From positions 868,001 through 932,000 of the forward strand of contig CABJAM010000001.1 in assembly GCA_902363555.1 (NCBI GenBank): 64,000 nucleotides of DNA, in the 5' to 3' direction. The translations under genes were made by a program, and so were the position numbers. Below the pieces are notes generated by a model that was given only the letters and a program-made list of their open reading frames with translations, made no database searches and had not been told where the DNA came from. Each line of letters begins with the position of its first letter. Position 1 is the stretch's first letter. Of the stretch, positions 8,304 to 16,876 are shown piece by piece. Source of the DNA: Lachnospiraceae bacterium (lineage in GTDB: Bacteria > Bacillota > Clostridia > Lachnospirales > Lachnospiraceae).

Positions 8304-9809
8304 TTGGAAAACAATGATATTTTAAAAATTGAACATGTGACCAAACGTTTCCCAGGTGTTGTTGCATTGAACGATGTGAGTTTTTCCATAAAGGCAGGGG
8401 AGGTCCACGGCCTGGTCGGTGAAAACGGTGCAGGTAAGTCTACTCTGATTAAAGCGATTATGGGGATACATCCCATCGATGAGGGGAGTATCACTCTCTG
8501 GAGCGATGGCGCGTATGTTCAGCCAAAGAACGCTTTAGATGCAAAGCACCTTGGAATGTATGCGAATTACCAGCACGTAAGTATTGCAGATACGTTAAGT
8601 GTTGCGGAAAATTATTATCTGGGCCAGCTGCCCAGGACCCGGCTGGGAACCGTAGATTGGAAACGGGTTTACAGTGACAGCAAGAAGATTCTTGATAAGT
8701 TCCATATGGAGGATGTTGACCCGAGGACAAAGATTGAGGATCTCCCTATTGCCTTAAAGGAAATGGTAATGATCAGCAAGATATCCATGATTGACGGGCT
8801 GAAGCTGGTTATCTTCGATGAACCGACGGCTCTTTTGGAAGAACAAAGAGTGGAACAGTTATTCGATTATATTGCCGAGCTCAAGAAACAGGGGATTAGC
8901 ATTATTTATATATCCCATCATCTGGAGGAAATGATACGTATCTGCGACCGGGTGACCGTGCTTAAGGACGGCACCTATGTGACGACAAAGAATATTGAAG
9001 AGGTAAATCGTGACAGCCTTATATCGCTCATGGTAGGCCGTAAAATCGATGATATTTATAATATTCAGCGTGCCAAGGTGGGCGAAGAAATGCTGCGAGT
9101 TGAAAATCTTTGCAGCAAAGGAAAATTTGAAAACATCAGCTTTAATATTCATGCCGGTGAGATTTTGGGCTTCTTTGGCCTGGTAGGCGCTGGGCGCAGC
9201 GAGGTCATGCGGGCAATCTACGGTGCGGACAAGCTGGATTCCGGCAAGATTTATGTGCGTGAGAAGGAGCAGAGGATACGAAATCCGATTTCTGCTATGA
9301 AATCAGGGATCGGGCTCATTCCTGAGGACCGTCAGAAGGAGGGCGCAGCACTGGACTTATCAGTGAAAATAAATATTAATCTAAATTCCTATGATATGAT
9401 CAGCCGTTTTGGCTTGATCAATCTGAAAAAGGAGTCGGAAAGAGCTGATAAATATATTAAGGCAATCCGTATAAAAACGCCATCCTCGTCACAGAAGGTG
9501 AAAAATTTAAGCGGCGGCAATCAGCAGAAGATTGTTATAAGTAAGCTTTTGTGCCGGGATCTGGATGTTTTCATTTTCGATGAGCCTACAGTGGGCGTAG
9601 ATATCGGAGCCAAGCAGGAAATCTACCATCTGATTGAGGAGCTGTCCAATCAGGGCAAGGCTGTGATTATCATATCCTCCTATCTTCCCGAGGTTATGGG
9701 ATTGTCCGACCGCATTATGGTTCTGGCCGGCGGGAAGGTGGCAGGGGAAGTCAAACGGGATGGATGGACCGACGAAAGTATTTTGCAGTTAGCTTCAAAA
9801 GAAAGTTAG
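8304..9809 (+). CDS. Sugar ABC transporter ATPase with two nucleotide-binding domains (RbsA-like)
   Basis: Cytoplasmic ATPase of 501 residues powering the sugar importer. The first domain has Walker A VGENGAGKST (about residue 40) and Walker B KLVIFDEPTALL, but its signature loop reads LPIALKEMVMISK, far from LSGGQ. The second domain has the RbsA-type degenerate P-loop GLVGAGRSEVMRAIYG together with an intact signature LSGGNQQKIVISK and FIFDEPTVGVDIGAK. The composite sites may therefore be unequal. The start is TTG 8304, nine bases after AGGGGA. The following permease gene starts 10 bp downstream. Confidence 0.93.
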   Translation: MENNDILKIEHVTKRFPGVVALNDVSFSIKAGEVHGLVGENGAGKSTLIKAIMGIHPIDEGSITLWSDGAYVQPKNALDAKHLGMYANYQHVSIADTLSVAENYYLGQLPRTRLGTVDWKRVYSDSKKILDKFHMEDVDPRTKIEDLPIALKEMVMISKISMIDGLKLVIFDEPTALLEEQRVEQLFDYIAELKKQGISIIYISHHLEEMIRICDRVTVLKDGTYVTTKNIEEVNRDSLISLMVGRKIDDIYNIQRAKVGEEMLRVENLCSKGKFENISFNIHAGEILGFFGLVGAGRSEVMRAIYGADKLDSGKIYVREKEQRIRNPISAMKSGIGLIPEDRQKEGAALDLSVKININLNSYDMISRFGLINLKKESERADKYIKAIRIKTPSSSQKVKNLSGGNQQKIVISKLLCRDLDVFIFDEPTVGVDIGAKQEIYHLIEELSNQGKAVIIISSYLPEVMGLSDRIMVLAGGKVAGEVKRDGWTDESILQLASKES

Positions 9810-9819
9810 GGGGATTACA

Positions 9820-10791
9820 ATGGAGACGGAAAAGGAAACAAGCAAAGGAAGGTTAAAAAAAGGGTTATTCTCCGGAACAGAATTTTCGTTGGTCATTATC
9901 ATTATAATCTTGTTCTTGTTTTTCACATTTACAACGGATTCCTTCTTTTCGGCTTATAACGTTACAAATATTTTAAAGCAGGCGGCAATTACCGGTATTA
10001 TTGCAGTGGCAAGTACCTTTGTTATTATTGCTGGTGGTATTGATCTTAGTGTAGGGTCGATCACCGGTCTGGGGTCACTTATTGTGGCGATTATGATGGC
10101 CCGGCTGAACGCTCCGGTCTTTGTGACCATTATTGCAGCCATTGGCTGCGGCGCACTGTGTGGCCTTTATAATGGTATTATTATACACCGCCTGAAAATT
10201 GCACCATTCATCGCAACCCTGGGCAGTCAGATCATTATCCGCGGTATTATCAAACTGGTATGTGACGCCAAGACGATCACCGGCGTTTATCCGGAATTTG
10301 CGGGATTTTCCAATAGCAATTTTCTTGGGATTCCCAAAATGGCGCTGGTTTGGATATTTATAGCCGTGATTTCAGCATTGATCTTAAAGTTTACCCGGTT
10401 TGGCCGAAATATTTTCACGGTGGGCTGTGGTGAGGAGGTTGCCCATTTAAGTGGTATTAATTTAAAGGTAACGGTCTATGGCGTTTATGTTGTATCTGGT
10501 ATTCTCTGCGCTGTAGCCGGTGTAATTCTTACATCCAGAATCAACAGCGCCATTCCTCTTGGCGGTGCATCCTATGAGATGAATGCCATTGCTGCTGCTG
10601 TCATCGGCGGCGCATCACTGGCCGGCGGGCGCGGATCTGTGATTGGTACGCTGCTGGGTACATTATTGATGACATTGATCAGTAACGGCGGCATCCAGTT
10701 GGGCGTCAATTCGTTCATTATGGAAATCGTTACCGGTATTTTGATCACTATTGCCGTAATTTTGGATGTTCTGAGGACGAAAAAGAAATAA
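9820..10791 (+). CDS. Sugar ABC transporter permease (RbsC-like)
   Basis: Membrane component of 323 residues with about nine hydrophobic segments, in the BPD_transp_2 family used by ribose-type importers. The GGIDLSVGSITGLGSLIVA motif and the ASLAGGRGSVIGTLLGTLLM segment near the C-terminus are characteristic. A single permease gene suggests a homodimer. It begins after a GGGGGA ribosome site, 10 bp beyond the ATPase gene, and is followed by the DapA-family aldolase gene in the same operon. Confidence 0.94.
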   Translation: METEKETSKGRLKKGLFSGTEFSLVIIIIILFLFFTFTTDSFFSAYNVTNILKQAAITGIIAVASTFVIIAGGIDLSVGSITGLGSLIVAIMMARLNAPVFVTIIAAIGCGALCGLYNGIIIHRLKIAPFIATLGSQIIIRGIIKLVCDAKTITGVYPEFAGFSNSNFLGIPKMALVWIFIAVISALILKFTRFGRNIFTVGCGEEVAHLSGINLKVTVYGVYVVSGILCAVAGVILTSRINSAIPLGGASYEMNAIAAAVIGGASLAGGRGSVIGTLLGTLLMTLISNGGIQLGVNSFIMEIVTGILITIAVILDVLRTKKK

Positions 10792-10826
10792 AGCAGTTTA
10801 CAAATAGGATTTGGAGGTTGATACAT

Positions 10827-11723
10827 ATGGAAAATATTTTATTAAAAGGTGCGGTCACCGAGTTGATGGGAACATTTGATGCTGATGAGAAACTGGATCT
10901 GGGTATGTACAGGGCACAGATCGATTTTCAGATGGAGGCGGGGATTGAAGGACTTTTCTGCAACGGTCTGTCCGGTGAAAGCCTGTATATGACAAAGGAA
11001 GAAAAGCTTTCAGTGACAAAGGCCACAGTGGAAAAGGCGAAAGGAAAGCTGCCGATAATCGGTAATATCGCTGAGATGCGCCCATGTGATGCCCGGGAAA
11101 TGCTTGATAATTATGTAGATCTGGGCGTTGATGGTATATGTATTACTCAACCGTATGTATTTGGCTACGGCAATGATGCAATTGTGAAGTTCTACTGCGA
11201 TCTGGCTCAGGCTACGGATCTGCCTGTATACATATATAATGCACCTCAGACAAACAACACGATGTCTCCGGCAGTTGTAGCGAAAATTGTCAATAATAAT
11301 GATAACGTTATTGGATATAAAGACAGTACCCAGGATATTATCCATCTTCAGACATTAATGGCGTCTATTCCTGAGGATAAACATTTTGAGTGCGTTGCTG
11401 GCAGCGATGCTACGATTTTCCCAACCCTGACGGTGGGCGGCTGCGGTATCGTTTCCCTTGTGTCTGCTGTATTTCCTCAGCCCATTATTGATGTGTGTGA
11501 CGCCTGGTTTGCCGGGGATGTGACGAAGGCTTTTGAGGCTCAAAAGCGTGTGCTTGAAATCCGTACAGCCTTAAAGAGCGGCCCGTTGCTGAGCAGCTAT
11601 AAATATGCCGCCAGCCTTATAGGTCTGGAGCTTGGCTATGTACGCGGACCTTTAGTTGAGCCCACAGAGGCGCAAAAAGCGGCCTTAAAGGAAAATCTGT
11701 TAAAGCTTGGTCTTGTAAAGTAA
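10827..11723 (+). CDS. DapA/NanA family aldolase (DHDPS superfamily)
   Basis: Class I pyruvate-type aldolase or synthase of 298 residues. Family landmarks are GLSGESLYMTKEEK (the GTTGE-like pyruvate-binding loop), YIYNAPQTNN with the catalytic tyrosine region, and the Schiff-base lysine K165 in GYKDST. The start ATG 10827 follows GGAGG by nine bases; an earlier in-frame TTG at 10818 is less likely. Its place in a DeoR-controlled sugar operon argues against lysine biosynthesis and for cleavage of a 2-keto-3-deoxy sugar acid, sialic-acid-like compound or related product. The operon encodes no obvious dehydrogenase or dehydratase to make such an acid, so the substrate is open. Confidence 0.88.
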   Translation: MENILLKGAVTELMGTFDADEKLDLGMYRAQIDFQMEAGIEGLFCNGLSGESLYMTKEEKLSVTKATVEKAKGKLPIIGNIAEMRPCDAREMLDNYVDLGVDGICITQPYVFGYGNDAIVKFYCDLAQATDLPVYIYNAPQTNNTMSPAVVAKIVNNNDNVIGYKDSTQDIIHLQTLMASIPEDKHFECVAGSDATIFPTLTVGGCGIVSLVSAVFPQPIIDVCDAWFAGDVTKAFEAQKRVLEIRTALKSGPLLSSYKYAASLIGLELGYVRGPLVEPTEAQKAALKENLLKLGLVK

Positions 11724-11736
11724 GGAGGAATATGGG

Positions 11737-12099
11737 ATGAACCGTTATATTATGATGTATGAATTAAAACCGGAAAATGTGGATGATTACAGACAAATGC
11801 ATAAAAACTGCCATCATACGGAGTTTAAGGATCAGTTGGATGCGATTCGTGACGCAGGCTTTCATCAAATGTGTACGTTCCTTTTTGAAAATTATTCCGT
11901 ACTTTATGTGGAGTGTGACGGCGATATAGACGATTATTTTGCAAGGCTTGGAGAGTTTGAGGCGAATACCAAGTGGCAGAAGGTAACAGCACCGTGGTTT
12001 GCCATGACGCCCTCCTTTGATGGCAATGCAAAGCAGGCGCCTATTGAGAAGATTTTTGATCTGCAGCAACAGTTAGATGGGGAGTTAAAACCGTTTTAA
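11737..12099 (+). CDS. L-rhamnose mutarotase family protein
   Basis: Small cytosolic protein of 120 residues resembling RhaM (family formerly DUF718), which interconverts alpha and beta anomers of a sugar. It keeps Tyr18 and His22 in DDYRQMH at the same numbering as I recall for E. coli RhaM, where they form the active site, and the W-containing segment NTKWQKVTAPWF. The gene is 14 bp after the aldolase gene and 18 bp before the kinase gene. No rhamnose isomerase, kinase or aldolase is encoded here, so the mutarotase probably acts on the sugar taken up by this operon rather than on rhamnose. Confidence 0.82.
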   Translation: MNRYIMMYELKPENVDDYRQMHKNCHHTEFKDQLDAIRDAGFHQMCTFLFENYSVLYVECDGDIDDYFARLGEFEANTKWQKVTAPWFAMTPSFDGNAKQAPIEKIFDLQQQLDGELKPF

Positions 12100-12116
12100 A
12101 ATGGAGGTGCAAGGTT

Positions 12117-13058
12117 ATGGGGGTAAATGCAAAAAAGGTAGCGGTCCTTGGCAGTTGGCATAAGGTTATGTTTTTAAACGGTGACCGTATTCCGGGCAAA
12201 GGGGAAACGGTGTTGGGAAATGATTATTTTGTGACTTATGGCGGAAAAGGTGCGAATCAGGCGTGCGCCTGCGGTCTATTGGGTGGAAATTGTGAGCTGA
12301 TCCAGAATCTGGGCGATGACGATGATGGAAGAAAGTCCGTAGAGCTTTTTAAAGAGTATAACGTAAAAACGGATTATGTAAATCTAATGCCCGGGCAGCT
12401 GACCGGACTGGCCCTTGTTATGATCGACAAAAATGGTGAGAACAGTATTATGGATATTGCCGGGGCCCATGGGCAGTACAGGCCGGAGGATATTGATCGG
12501 GCAGAAGGTGCCTTTAAGGACGCTTTTATCGCAGGTTTTGTTCTGGAAACTAACATTGATGCGACAATTTATGCTATAAAAAAAGCTTATGACATGGGTG
12601 TTCCTGTATTTCTTGACCCGGCACCGGTGGAAAGTTTTGATCCGGTAATCTACCCTTATCTGACCTGGATCAAGCCCAACGAGCATGAAGCATCCCTGCT
12701 TTCCGGAATTGAGGTTGTGGACTTTGATTCCGCAGTAAAGGCCGGTCACTGGTTTATGGACCAGGGGGTAAAGAATGTGCTCATTACTTTGGGGGGCGGC
12801 GGCTCCGTTCTGGTGACTCCGACGCTTACAAAGGCGTTTAAGGCACCTAAGGTCAATGTGGTGGATACGACGACGGCTGGTGATATATTTGCAGGGTCCT
12901 TCCTCTATGCTCTGTCTGTGGAAATGCCCATCGAGGATGCGGTGAAGTTTGCCACCTGTGCAGGCTCGCTCGCTGTGACAAAACCGGGGGCTATGGAATC
13001 GGCAGCTTCTTATGATGAAGTGACCTTACTGTTTAATGAAGTGAAAGATTCTTTATAA
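12117..13058 (+). CDS. PfkB family carbohydrate kinase (ribokinase-like)
   Basis: ATP-dependent sugar kinase of 313 residues. The N-terminal substrate region YGGKGANQACACGLLGG matches the first PfkB signature, and the C-terminal catalytic loop reads DTTTAGDIFAGSF, where most PfkB kinases have DTTGAGD or DTTAAGD; the aspartate base is kept. GGAGGTG precedes ATG 12117. It is the last gene of the operon and is followed by a terminator. With DeoC in the same operon, phosphorylation of 2-deoxyribose or a related pentose is the most economical proposal, as in deoxyribokinase systems. Ribose or another sugar remains possible. Confidence 0.88.
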   Translation: MGVNAKKVAVLGSWHKVMFLNGDRIPGKGETVLGNDYFVTYGGKGANQACACGLLGGNCELIQNLGDDDDGRKSVELFKEYNVKTDYVNLMPGQLTGLALVMIDKNGENSIMDIAGAHGQYRPEDIDRAEGAFKDAFIAGFVLETNIDATIYAIKKAYDMGVPVFLDPAPVESFDPVIYPYLTWIKPNEHEASLLSGIEVVDFDSAVKAGHWFMDQGVKNVLITLGGGGSVLVTPTLTKAFKAPKVNVVDTTTAGDIFAGSFLYALSVEMPIEDAVKFATCAGSLAVTKPGAMESAASYDEVTLLFNEVKDSL

Positions 13059-13103
13059 CTTATAATGGGTGTGACACTGCCCTGGAAGTATTTTAATAAG
13101 AAA

Positions 13104-13149
13104 GTCTCCTGCGCTGGGTACTTGCCGCCCGGCGTCGGGGGATTTTTTT
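13104..13149 (+). terminator. Terminator of the sugar operon
   Basis: An imperfect stem of TCTCC..CGC..GG with CC..GCG..GGGGGA, followed directly by seven T residues, about 45 bp after the kinase stop. It is a conventional intrinsic terminator. Confidence 0.7.
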
Positions 13150-13244
13150 GCGCAGCCCTTGAAGCATTCTCTTTATTTTGTTAGAATATTAAGAAAGTAT
13201 TTAAAGTTTTGCGCAAGGTTCTTCAAAATTATAGGATAATATTT

Positions 13245-13309
13245 TATACGTTACCGCGCGAAGCGCGCCCATGCGCAGCATTAACTTTGCGCGTGCCCGA
13301 CAGGGTATA
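13245..13309 (-). repeat. 65-bp palindrome-ended repeat, copy A
   Basis: It begins TATACGTTACC and ends CAGGGTATA, with an internal GCGCGAAGCGCGC hairpin. Its reverse complement matches 18148-18212 at 60 of 65 positions by eye. It lies 28 bp before the response regulator gene, so it would be in or near its leader. No convincing target duplication was seen. Confidence 0.85.
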
Positions 13310-13337
13310 GAATATGTGAGGGAAAGGATGTCAACAG

Positions 13338-14036
13338 ATGTATAACATACTTGTTTGTGACGATGACAGGGAGATTGTCAAGGCCATCGAGATTTATCTT
13401 TTGGGGGAGAGATATAATGTTTTAAAGGCATACAACGGCCAGGAGGCTATGGATATTCTGGAAAAGGAGGACATCCATCTGCTGCTGATCGATGTGATGA
13501 TGCCGGTGCTGGACGGCATCCGGGCCACTTTGGAAATCCGTAAAAAAAGCGGTGTTCCGATCATCATCCTGTCGGCCAAGTCCGAGGATAACGATAAAAT
13601 TCTGGGTCTGAATATCGGCGCCGATGATTATATTACCAAGCCGTTCAATCCGATGGAGCTGCTGGCCCGGGTTAAAGCCCAACTGCGCCGCTACACCGTA
13701 TTTGGTAATTCTGCCAGGGATGCATCCAAGGAGATTTATTCCGTTGGCGATCTGGTGATCGACGATACGAATAAGGAAGTGACGGTGATGGGCGAGCCGG
13801 TGAAGCTGACGCCCATTGAATATAATATTTTAAAGCTGTTAGTGCGCAATAAGGGCCGGGTATTTTCCATTAAGGATATTTATGAAAATATATGGAAAGA
13901 GGATGCCTTGGCCGCGGATAATACGGTAGCTGTGCACATCAGCCATATACGGGAAAAAATCGAAATCAATCCCAAAGAGCCGCGGTATTTGAAGGTTGTC
14001 TGGGGCGTGGGCTACAAGGTGGAGAATCTTGATTAA
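13338..14036 (+). CDS. OmpR/PhoB family response regulator
   Basis: Two-component output protein of 232 residues. The receiver domain (1-120) has the phosphoacceptor D52 in LLLIDVMMPVLDG and the conserved lysine in DDYITKPFNP. A winged-helix DNA-binding domain follows (about 130-230) and ends in the typical VVWGVGYKVE. GGAAAGGAT precedes ATG 13338. The cognate histidine kinase gene begins 29 bp later. Its targets are not evident; the flanking sugar operon and PTS gene are candidates only by proximity. Confidence 0.94.
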   Translation: MYNILVCDDDREIVKAIEIYLLGERYNVLKAYNGQEAMDILEKEDIHLLLIDVMMPVLDGIRATLEIRKKSGVPIIILSAKSEDNDKILGLNIGADDYITKPFNPMELLARVKAQLRRYTVFGNSARDASKEIYSVGDLVIDDTNKEVTVMGEPVKLTPIEYNILKLLVRNKGRVFSIKDIYENIWKEDALAADNTVAVHISHIREKIEINPKEPRYLKVVWGVGYKVENLD

Positions 14037-14065
14037 GCCGTTGGCAGAATGGAATGGAGACTTTT

Positions 14066-16159
14066 ATGCAGGATAAAAAGCTCAGGCGGAGTGTTCCGCT
14101 TAAAATCATGGCGCATCTGACCATGTTTGTATCTTTTTTAGTCGTATTGGCGGCTGTACTGTACGGTATTTTTTATATGGAGCTGTACTTTGACGGCGGG
14201 CGGCAGAGCAGCTTTGCGTCATCGGCCAATAATGGCTATTTTAATACGAGTCGTTTTACATCGGATTATGGCAGGGCGATTGACCGGCTGATTTCATTTC
14301 TGGATGAACTGGGGTATAGTGCGACCGTGGAACAGATGGAAGCCTGGCGTCAATACTATCTGGACGATTATAAAAACTTTCAGTATGCAATTTATGATCC
14401 TCAGGGAACGCTTATTGTCCAAAGCAGCGGCTTTGATGTAACTGCGGAGTCTGTGGATTCGTCCGGCGATGCGGGTGATCAGATTTATTATTATAGCATT
14501 GATCTGAATGATCTGAAGCTTTTTCCGGTGTCTGAAATACCGGAGAGCCAGCGGTCTTATGGTCCGGTGAATCGGATCGGCAGCAATTTTATGGCGGATG
14601 AGTGGTATTATTTTACACAGAATGCGGTGACTTCCCGTGTCGGCTATATTTATACGTATGTTCCGGAAAGCCTTGTTCCGGGGGATATATTTTATACAGG
14701 CTCACAGGCGTTCCGTTCCTTTGATCAGTGGGAGATTCCGGCCTTTATCGGCGGGGCTGTTGCGCTGACGCTGTTTGTCATCTGTCTTATCTATACGCTG
14801 CTGGCAGCCGGATGGAGCCGGGAAAGGGATGCGGTAAAGCTGATCTGGTTTGATAAGCTTTATACAGAGATTGCTGTGTGCATTATTTTTATGTTTCTTG
14901 TCGCATTTGTCACGGCAGGTATCATGTTTTTTGGAATGATGCTGGACGGACGGGATATTGGGGAAATCATGGTTGCCGCAATGTGTATGATTGGAGGTTA
15001 TATCATAGGAATGTTTGGCATATATAGTCTGGCGCGGCGGGGAAAGGCCCATAACCTGATCAGCCAGTCGCTTGTGTATAAGTTTTTTCATGGCGTATAC
15101 CGTGTTATTTATCAGGGGATGATCAATAATCATCTGCTGAGAAAATATATTTCCGTTATTTTCGGGCTGGGTATTGTGGATCTGGCACTGATGATGATTT
15201 TTCTGGAAACGTATACATTTCTTGGAAAGGTATTGATACTGCTGATCTATGGCTGCGAGTTTTTATATATTGGGCGGAAGCTTGTGGCAATCCAGGATAT
15301 TGCCCGGGGCGCGGAGCAGATTGCCAATGGGAATCTGGATTATAAGATTGAGACAAAGGATATGGGTACCGGTGTGTTTCTGGAGTTTGCCAATAATATC
15401 AATAATATCGGCCAGGGCCTGAATCGGGCCGTGGATGAAAGTATCCGCAGTGAGCGGATGAAGGCGGACCTGATCACGAATGTCTCCCATGATATTAAAA
15501 CGCCGCTCACATCCATTATCAATTATGTGGATCTGCTCAAACGGCAGAATATTACCGAGGAGCCCATGCATGAATATATTGAGATTCTGGATAGTAAGTC
15601 TCAGCGTCTGAAAATGCTCATCGAGGATCTTGTGGAGGCTTCCCGGGCCAGCAGTGGAAACATTACTCTGGAACGGACCGTGATCGATTTTTATGAGCTG
15701 GTACAGCAGATCGCCGGCTCCTATGTGGAAAAGTACGAGCAGCGTCAGTTATCGCTGGTGATGCGTCAGCCGGATGAAACGCTGATGATCTATGCCGATG
15801 GACGGCGGATGTACCGGGTGCTGGATAATCTTTTTAATAATGCGTTTAAATATGCCATGTCCGGCTCCAGAGTGTATCTGGATCTTTATGGCAATGACAA
15901 TAATGCGTATTTTGTTATGAAAAATATTTCCCAGGCTCCACTGAATATTACGGCGGAGGAGCTGAGCCAGCGTTTTGTGCGGGGAGATGAATCCCGTACG
16001 ACAGAGGGCAGCGGTCTGGGCCTGTCCATTGCCCAGAGTCTTGTGGAGCTCCACGGTGGCGAGTTTAAGATCTATCTGGATGGGGATCTGTTTAAGGCAA
16101 GTATTTGCGTGCCGCGGGTTTATCCGCAGCAGGAGATTGAGACGGAGATTTTACCATAA
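14066..16159 (+). CDS. Membrane sensor histidine kinase with large extracellular and multi-span region
   Basis: Sensor kinase of 697 residues. One transmembrane helix lies near residues 12-38, followed by an extracytoplasmic domain of about 190 residues, then a block of several hydrophobic helices (about 225-390), a HAMP-like linker (IARGAEQIANGNLDYKIE), HisKA with H475 in NVSHDIKTPLTSI, and a HATPase domain with the G-box EGSGLGLSIAQSLVELHGG. ATG 14066 is used because GGAGA lies five bases before it; ATG 14054 is an alternative. It is paired with the response regulator just upstream. The multi-helix block suggests the stimulus is sensed in or at the membrane. Confidence 0.92.
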   Translation: MQDKKLRRSVPLKIMAHLTMFVSFLVVLAAVLYGIFYMELYFDGGRQSSFASSANNGYFNTSRFTSDYGRAIDRLISFLDELGYSATVEQMEAWRQYYLDDYKNFQYAIYDPQGTLIVQSSGFDVTAESVDSSGDAGDQIYYYSIDLNDLKLFPVSEIPESQRSYGPVNRIGSNFMADEWYYFTQNAVTSRVGYIYTYVPESLVPGDIFYTGSQAFRSFDQWEIPAFIGGAVALTLFVICLIYTLLAAGWSRERDAVKLIWFDKLYTEIAVCIIFMFLVAFVTAGIMFFGMMLDGRDIGEIMVAAMCMIGGYIIGMFGIYSLARRGKAHNLISQSLVYKFFHGVYRVIYQGMINNHLLRKYISVIFGLGIVDLALMMIFLETYTFLGKVLILLIYGCEFLYIGRKLVAIQDIARGAEQIANGNLDYKIETKDMGTGVFLEFANNINNIGQGLNRAVDESIRSERMKADLITNVSHDIKTPLTSIINYVDLLKRQNITEEPMHEYIEILDSKSQRLKMLIEDLVEASRASSGNITLERTVIDFYELVQQIAGSYVEKYEQRQLSLVMRQPDETLMIYADGRRMYRVLDNLFNNAFKYAMSGSRVYLDLYGNDNNAYFVMKNISQAPLNITAEELSQRFVRGDESRTTEGSGLGLSIAQSLVELHGGEFKIYLDGDLFKASICVPRVYPQQEIETEILP

Positions 16160-16212
16160 AATAGTGAGCGGCGAAAAGACGCCCGCTAAGTGCTCGTAGC
16201 TATAAAAAATAG

Positions 16213-16257
16213 AAGCTGGCGGCCGGCCCCGGATTGGAGCTTGCCGTCAGCTTTTTT
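16213..16257 (+). terminator. Terminator after the sensor kinase gene
   Basis: AAGCTGGCGGC (16213-16223) pairs with GCCGTCAGCTT (16243-16253), one G-U pair, followed by a T run. It also separates the kinase from the convergent small gene at 16272. Confidence 0.85.
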
Positions 16258-16271
16258 GCGTTGCAGCTTTT

Positions 16272-16538
16272 TTATTCTTCGATGATATGGATTTCCAGAT
16301 AATCAAAGTCGATGCTTTCGATAAAATTATCCTGGGTAAATCGGGTTTTATCCCGGCGCTGAAATTCTTTTATATTGGAAGGCAGCCACAGGGGCTCGGC
16401 CAGGTCGAATTCCATGCATATTTCGGTGACAGCGTGAAAAATCTTGGCCGTCCTTGTCGTTTCCGGATCATCGTCGCAGATCACGGTATCTTTAAGTAAG
16501 TGGTTATCCTTAAATTCTTTTCCCCATAAGCGAAACAT
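16272..16538 (-). CDS. Small acidic protein of unknown function
   Basis: An 88-residue protein starting MFRLWGKEFKDN and ending in a run of acidic and aliphatic residues (IESIDFDYLEIHIIEE). AGGCAGG lies a suitable distance before ATG 16538. I do not recognise a named family, but the composition and clean start make it a credible gene; similar short proteins occur in Clostridia next to regulators. It has no signal peptide or membrane segment, so it should be cytosolic. It is convergent with the sensor kinase gene and divergent from the PTS gene. Confidence 0.6.
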   Translation of the reverse strand: MFRLWGKEFKDNHLLKDTVICDDDPETTRTAKIFHAVTEICMEFDLAEPLWLPSNIKEFQRRDKTRFTQDNFIESIDFDYLEIHIIEE

Positions 16539-16669
16539 GGTTGTCCTGCCTTTCTGTGTATTGATTTATAGCTAAGTATATCGGCAGCAGGGAAAAATGT
16601 AAAGAGGAAATTTTATTCCTCTGCGAATCCGATGTGCTCTCAGTGAGCTGAAGTCTCTGTTTCTTTTGT

Positions 16670-16729
16670 ATCACATTATTATATATAATTATGTGATGCG
16701 AATCACATTTTTATTAAAAATTATGTGAT
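16670..16729. promoter_or_regulatory. CRP/FNR-like operator array
   Basis: Half-sites are ATCACAT 16670-16676, ATGTGAT 16691-16697, ATCACAT 16702-16708 and ATGTGAT 16723-16729. The inner pair forms ATGTGAT-GCGA-ATCACAT, an exact TGTGA-N6-TCACA palindrome of the CRP/FNR family. The outer pairs form two identical 7-14-7 inverted repeats 32 bp apart, about three helical turns. The inner palindrome is centred about 91 bp before the predicted transcription start, an activator position. Confidence 0.75.
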
Positions 16730-16755
16730 GTTCAGTTTTGAAAAAACAGAGTGTA

Positions 16756-16784
16756 TTGATTTTTGTGTGAGCGTATGAGATAAT
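16756..16784 (+). promoter_or_regulatory. Predicted promoter of the PTS EIIC gene
   Basis: TTGATT (16756-16761) and GATAAT (16779-16784) with a 17-bp spacer. The weak -35 box fits an activator-dependent promoter under the upstream operator array. Confidence 0.6.
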
Positions 16785-16876
16785 CAGTTATGTTTTTAAA
16801 GCGTGGAACGCTCATATGTGAGCAGACAATCCACTGCGACAAGCTACATATGACATTTTATAATGAGGGAGAACGG

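Larger units (their letters stand above)
16539..16876. other. Control region upstream of the PTS EIIC gene
   Basis: A 338-bp gap without a gene. It contains an array of four ATCACAT/ATGTGAT half-sites (16670-16729) and a promoter (16756-16784). Nothing else is recognisable; an in-frame ATG at 16790 lacks a ribosome site. Confidence 0.7.
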
